Of a DNA stretch of 64,000 bases, positions 63,882-64,000 are shown in pieces. Position 1 is the first letter of the stretch; every line of letters begins with the position of its first letter. The DNA is from Apodospora peruviana. Its lineage: Eukaryota; Ascomycota; Sordariomycetes; Sordariales; Lasiosphaeriaceae. The DNA is taken from NCBI GenBank assembly GCA_033439685.1, contig JAUEDM010000007.1, positions 2,470,501 to 2,534,500 on the forward strand, given 5' to 3'. The notes beneath the pieces are model-generated. The model did no database searches. It had not been told where the DNA came from and saw only the letters and a list, made by a program, of their open reading frames with translations. The translations under genes and the position numbers were made by a program.

Positions 63882-64000
63882 CTAACCATCCAACCCCCCC
63901 TCCAAAAACTGCACAACCGAAATAGCAAACAGGCACCTCCCGTCCTCAAGACTGGCTGTGACTTCAAACGTGTACTCCCCAGTTCGCAGAAACATGCCCG
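63882..64000 (-). CDS. C-terminal end of an unidentified gene (3' part only)
   Basis: On the minus strand the last 38 codons read GMFLRTGEYTFEVTASLEDG…CLFAISVVQFLEGGLDG and stop at 63882-63884; the rest is beyond the window. The alternating pattern suggests β-strands. Family not recognised. Confidence 0.55.
   Translation of the reverse strand, partial: GMFLRTGEYTFEVTASLEDGRCLFAISVVQFLEGGLDG

Noticed and set aside
1..64000. tRNA or rRNA genes
   Set aside because: No convincing clover-leaf, A/B box pair or rRNA core seen by eye; a dedicated search such as tRNAscan-SE would be decisive.

Overview
The window is nuclear DNA of a filamentous ascomycete (Pezizomycotina, most likely a sordariomycete). 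The evidence is short spliceosomal introns of 40-95 bp with GT-AG (once GC-AG) ends, fungus-restricted protein families (DUF2985, DUF3433, HET domain, AA9 LPMO, JmjC- and APH-like proteins), a Podospora-type HET-NACHT-WD40 gene, and fungal transposon families (Ty3/gypsy chromovirus, Fot1/pogo, MULE, Tad-like LINE). No rRNA, tRNA, CRISPR or operon organisation was recognised.

Layout. 1-15 kb is ordinary gene space: a C-terminal TM protein with an apparent frameshift, a JmjC-like oxygenase, an APH-fold kinase, a chromo-like acidic protein with a six-residue repeat, a SnoaL/NTF2-like gene with an apparent frameshift, a Cys-containing hypothetical protein and a DUF2985 membrane protein. 15-30 kb is decayed: a membrane-protein remnant, a 5'-truncated gene beside an internally deleted MULE, a broken NACHT-ankyrin gene carrying a nonsense codon, a homopolymer frameshift and a 25-Asp tract, two pogo-like transposase relics, a LINE tail and solo LTRs. 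A Cys-rich gene of unknown function (23.6-25.6 kb) sits among them.

30-55 kb is framed by two copies of one 6,129-bp Ty3/gypsy chromovirus (30229-36357 on +; 48984-55112 on -). Each has 262-bp LTRs, a perfect 5-bp target duplication (GGGGT; GGCCC), and gag and pol ORFs with the same translations. The LTR and leader carry a Tf1-like self-priming signature, and the gag-pol junction looks like a -1 frameshift site (heptamer, 6-nt spacer, 9-bp hairpin just after the gag stop). Between the two inverted copies lie an intact HET-NACHT-WD40 gene (11 nearly identical 42-residue repeats), a deleted pogo-like element with intact TIRs and TA duplication, and a DUF3433 membrane protein. The inverted pair makes this 12.6-kb interval a candidate for inversion by recombination.

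55-64 kb returns to gene space: a five-exon AA9 lytic polysaccharide monooxygenase, a divergent FAD-monooxygenase / class II aldolase pair that may act on the same type of aromatic or hydroxy-acid substrate (inference), a DUF5519 'luciferase-domain' protein, a TrhO/TSTD2-like rhodanese, and the last exon of a gene running off the right edge. Several reading-frame breaks that first looked like mutations (39.9, 46.0 and 24.6 kb) resolve as introns. Others (about 403, 9462, 15511, 19603 and 21411) do not, and are either real lesions or assembly indels.
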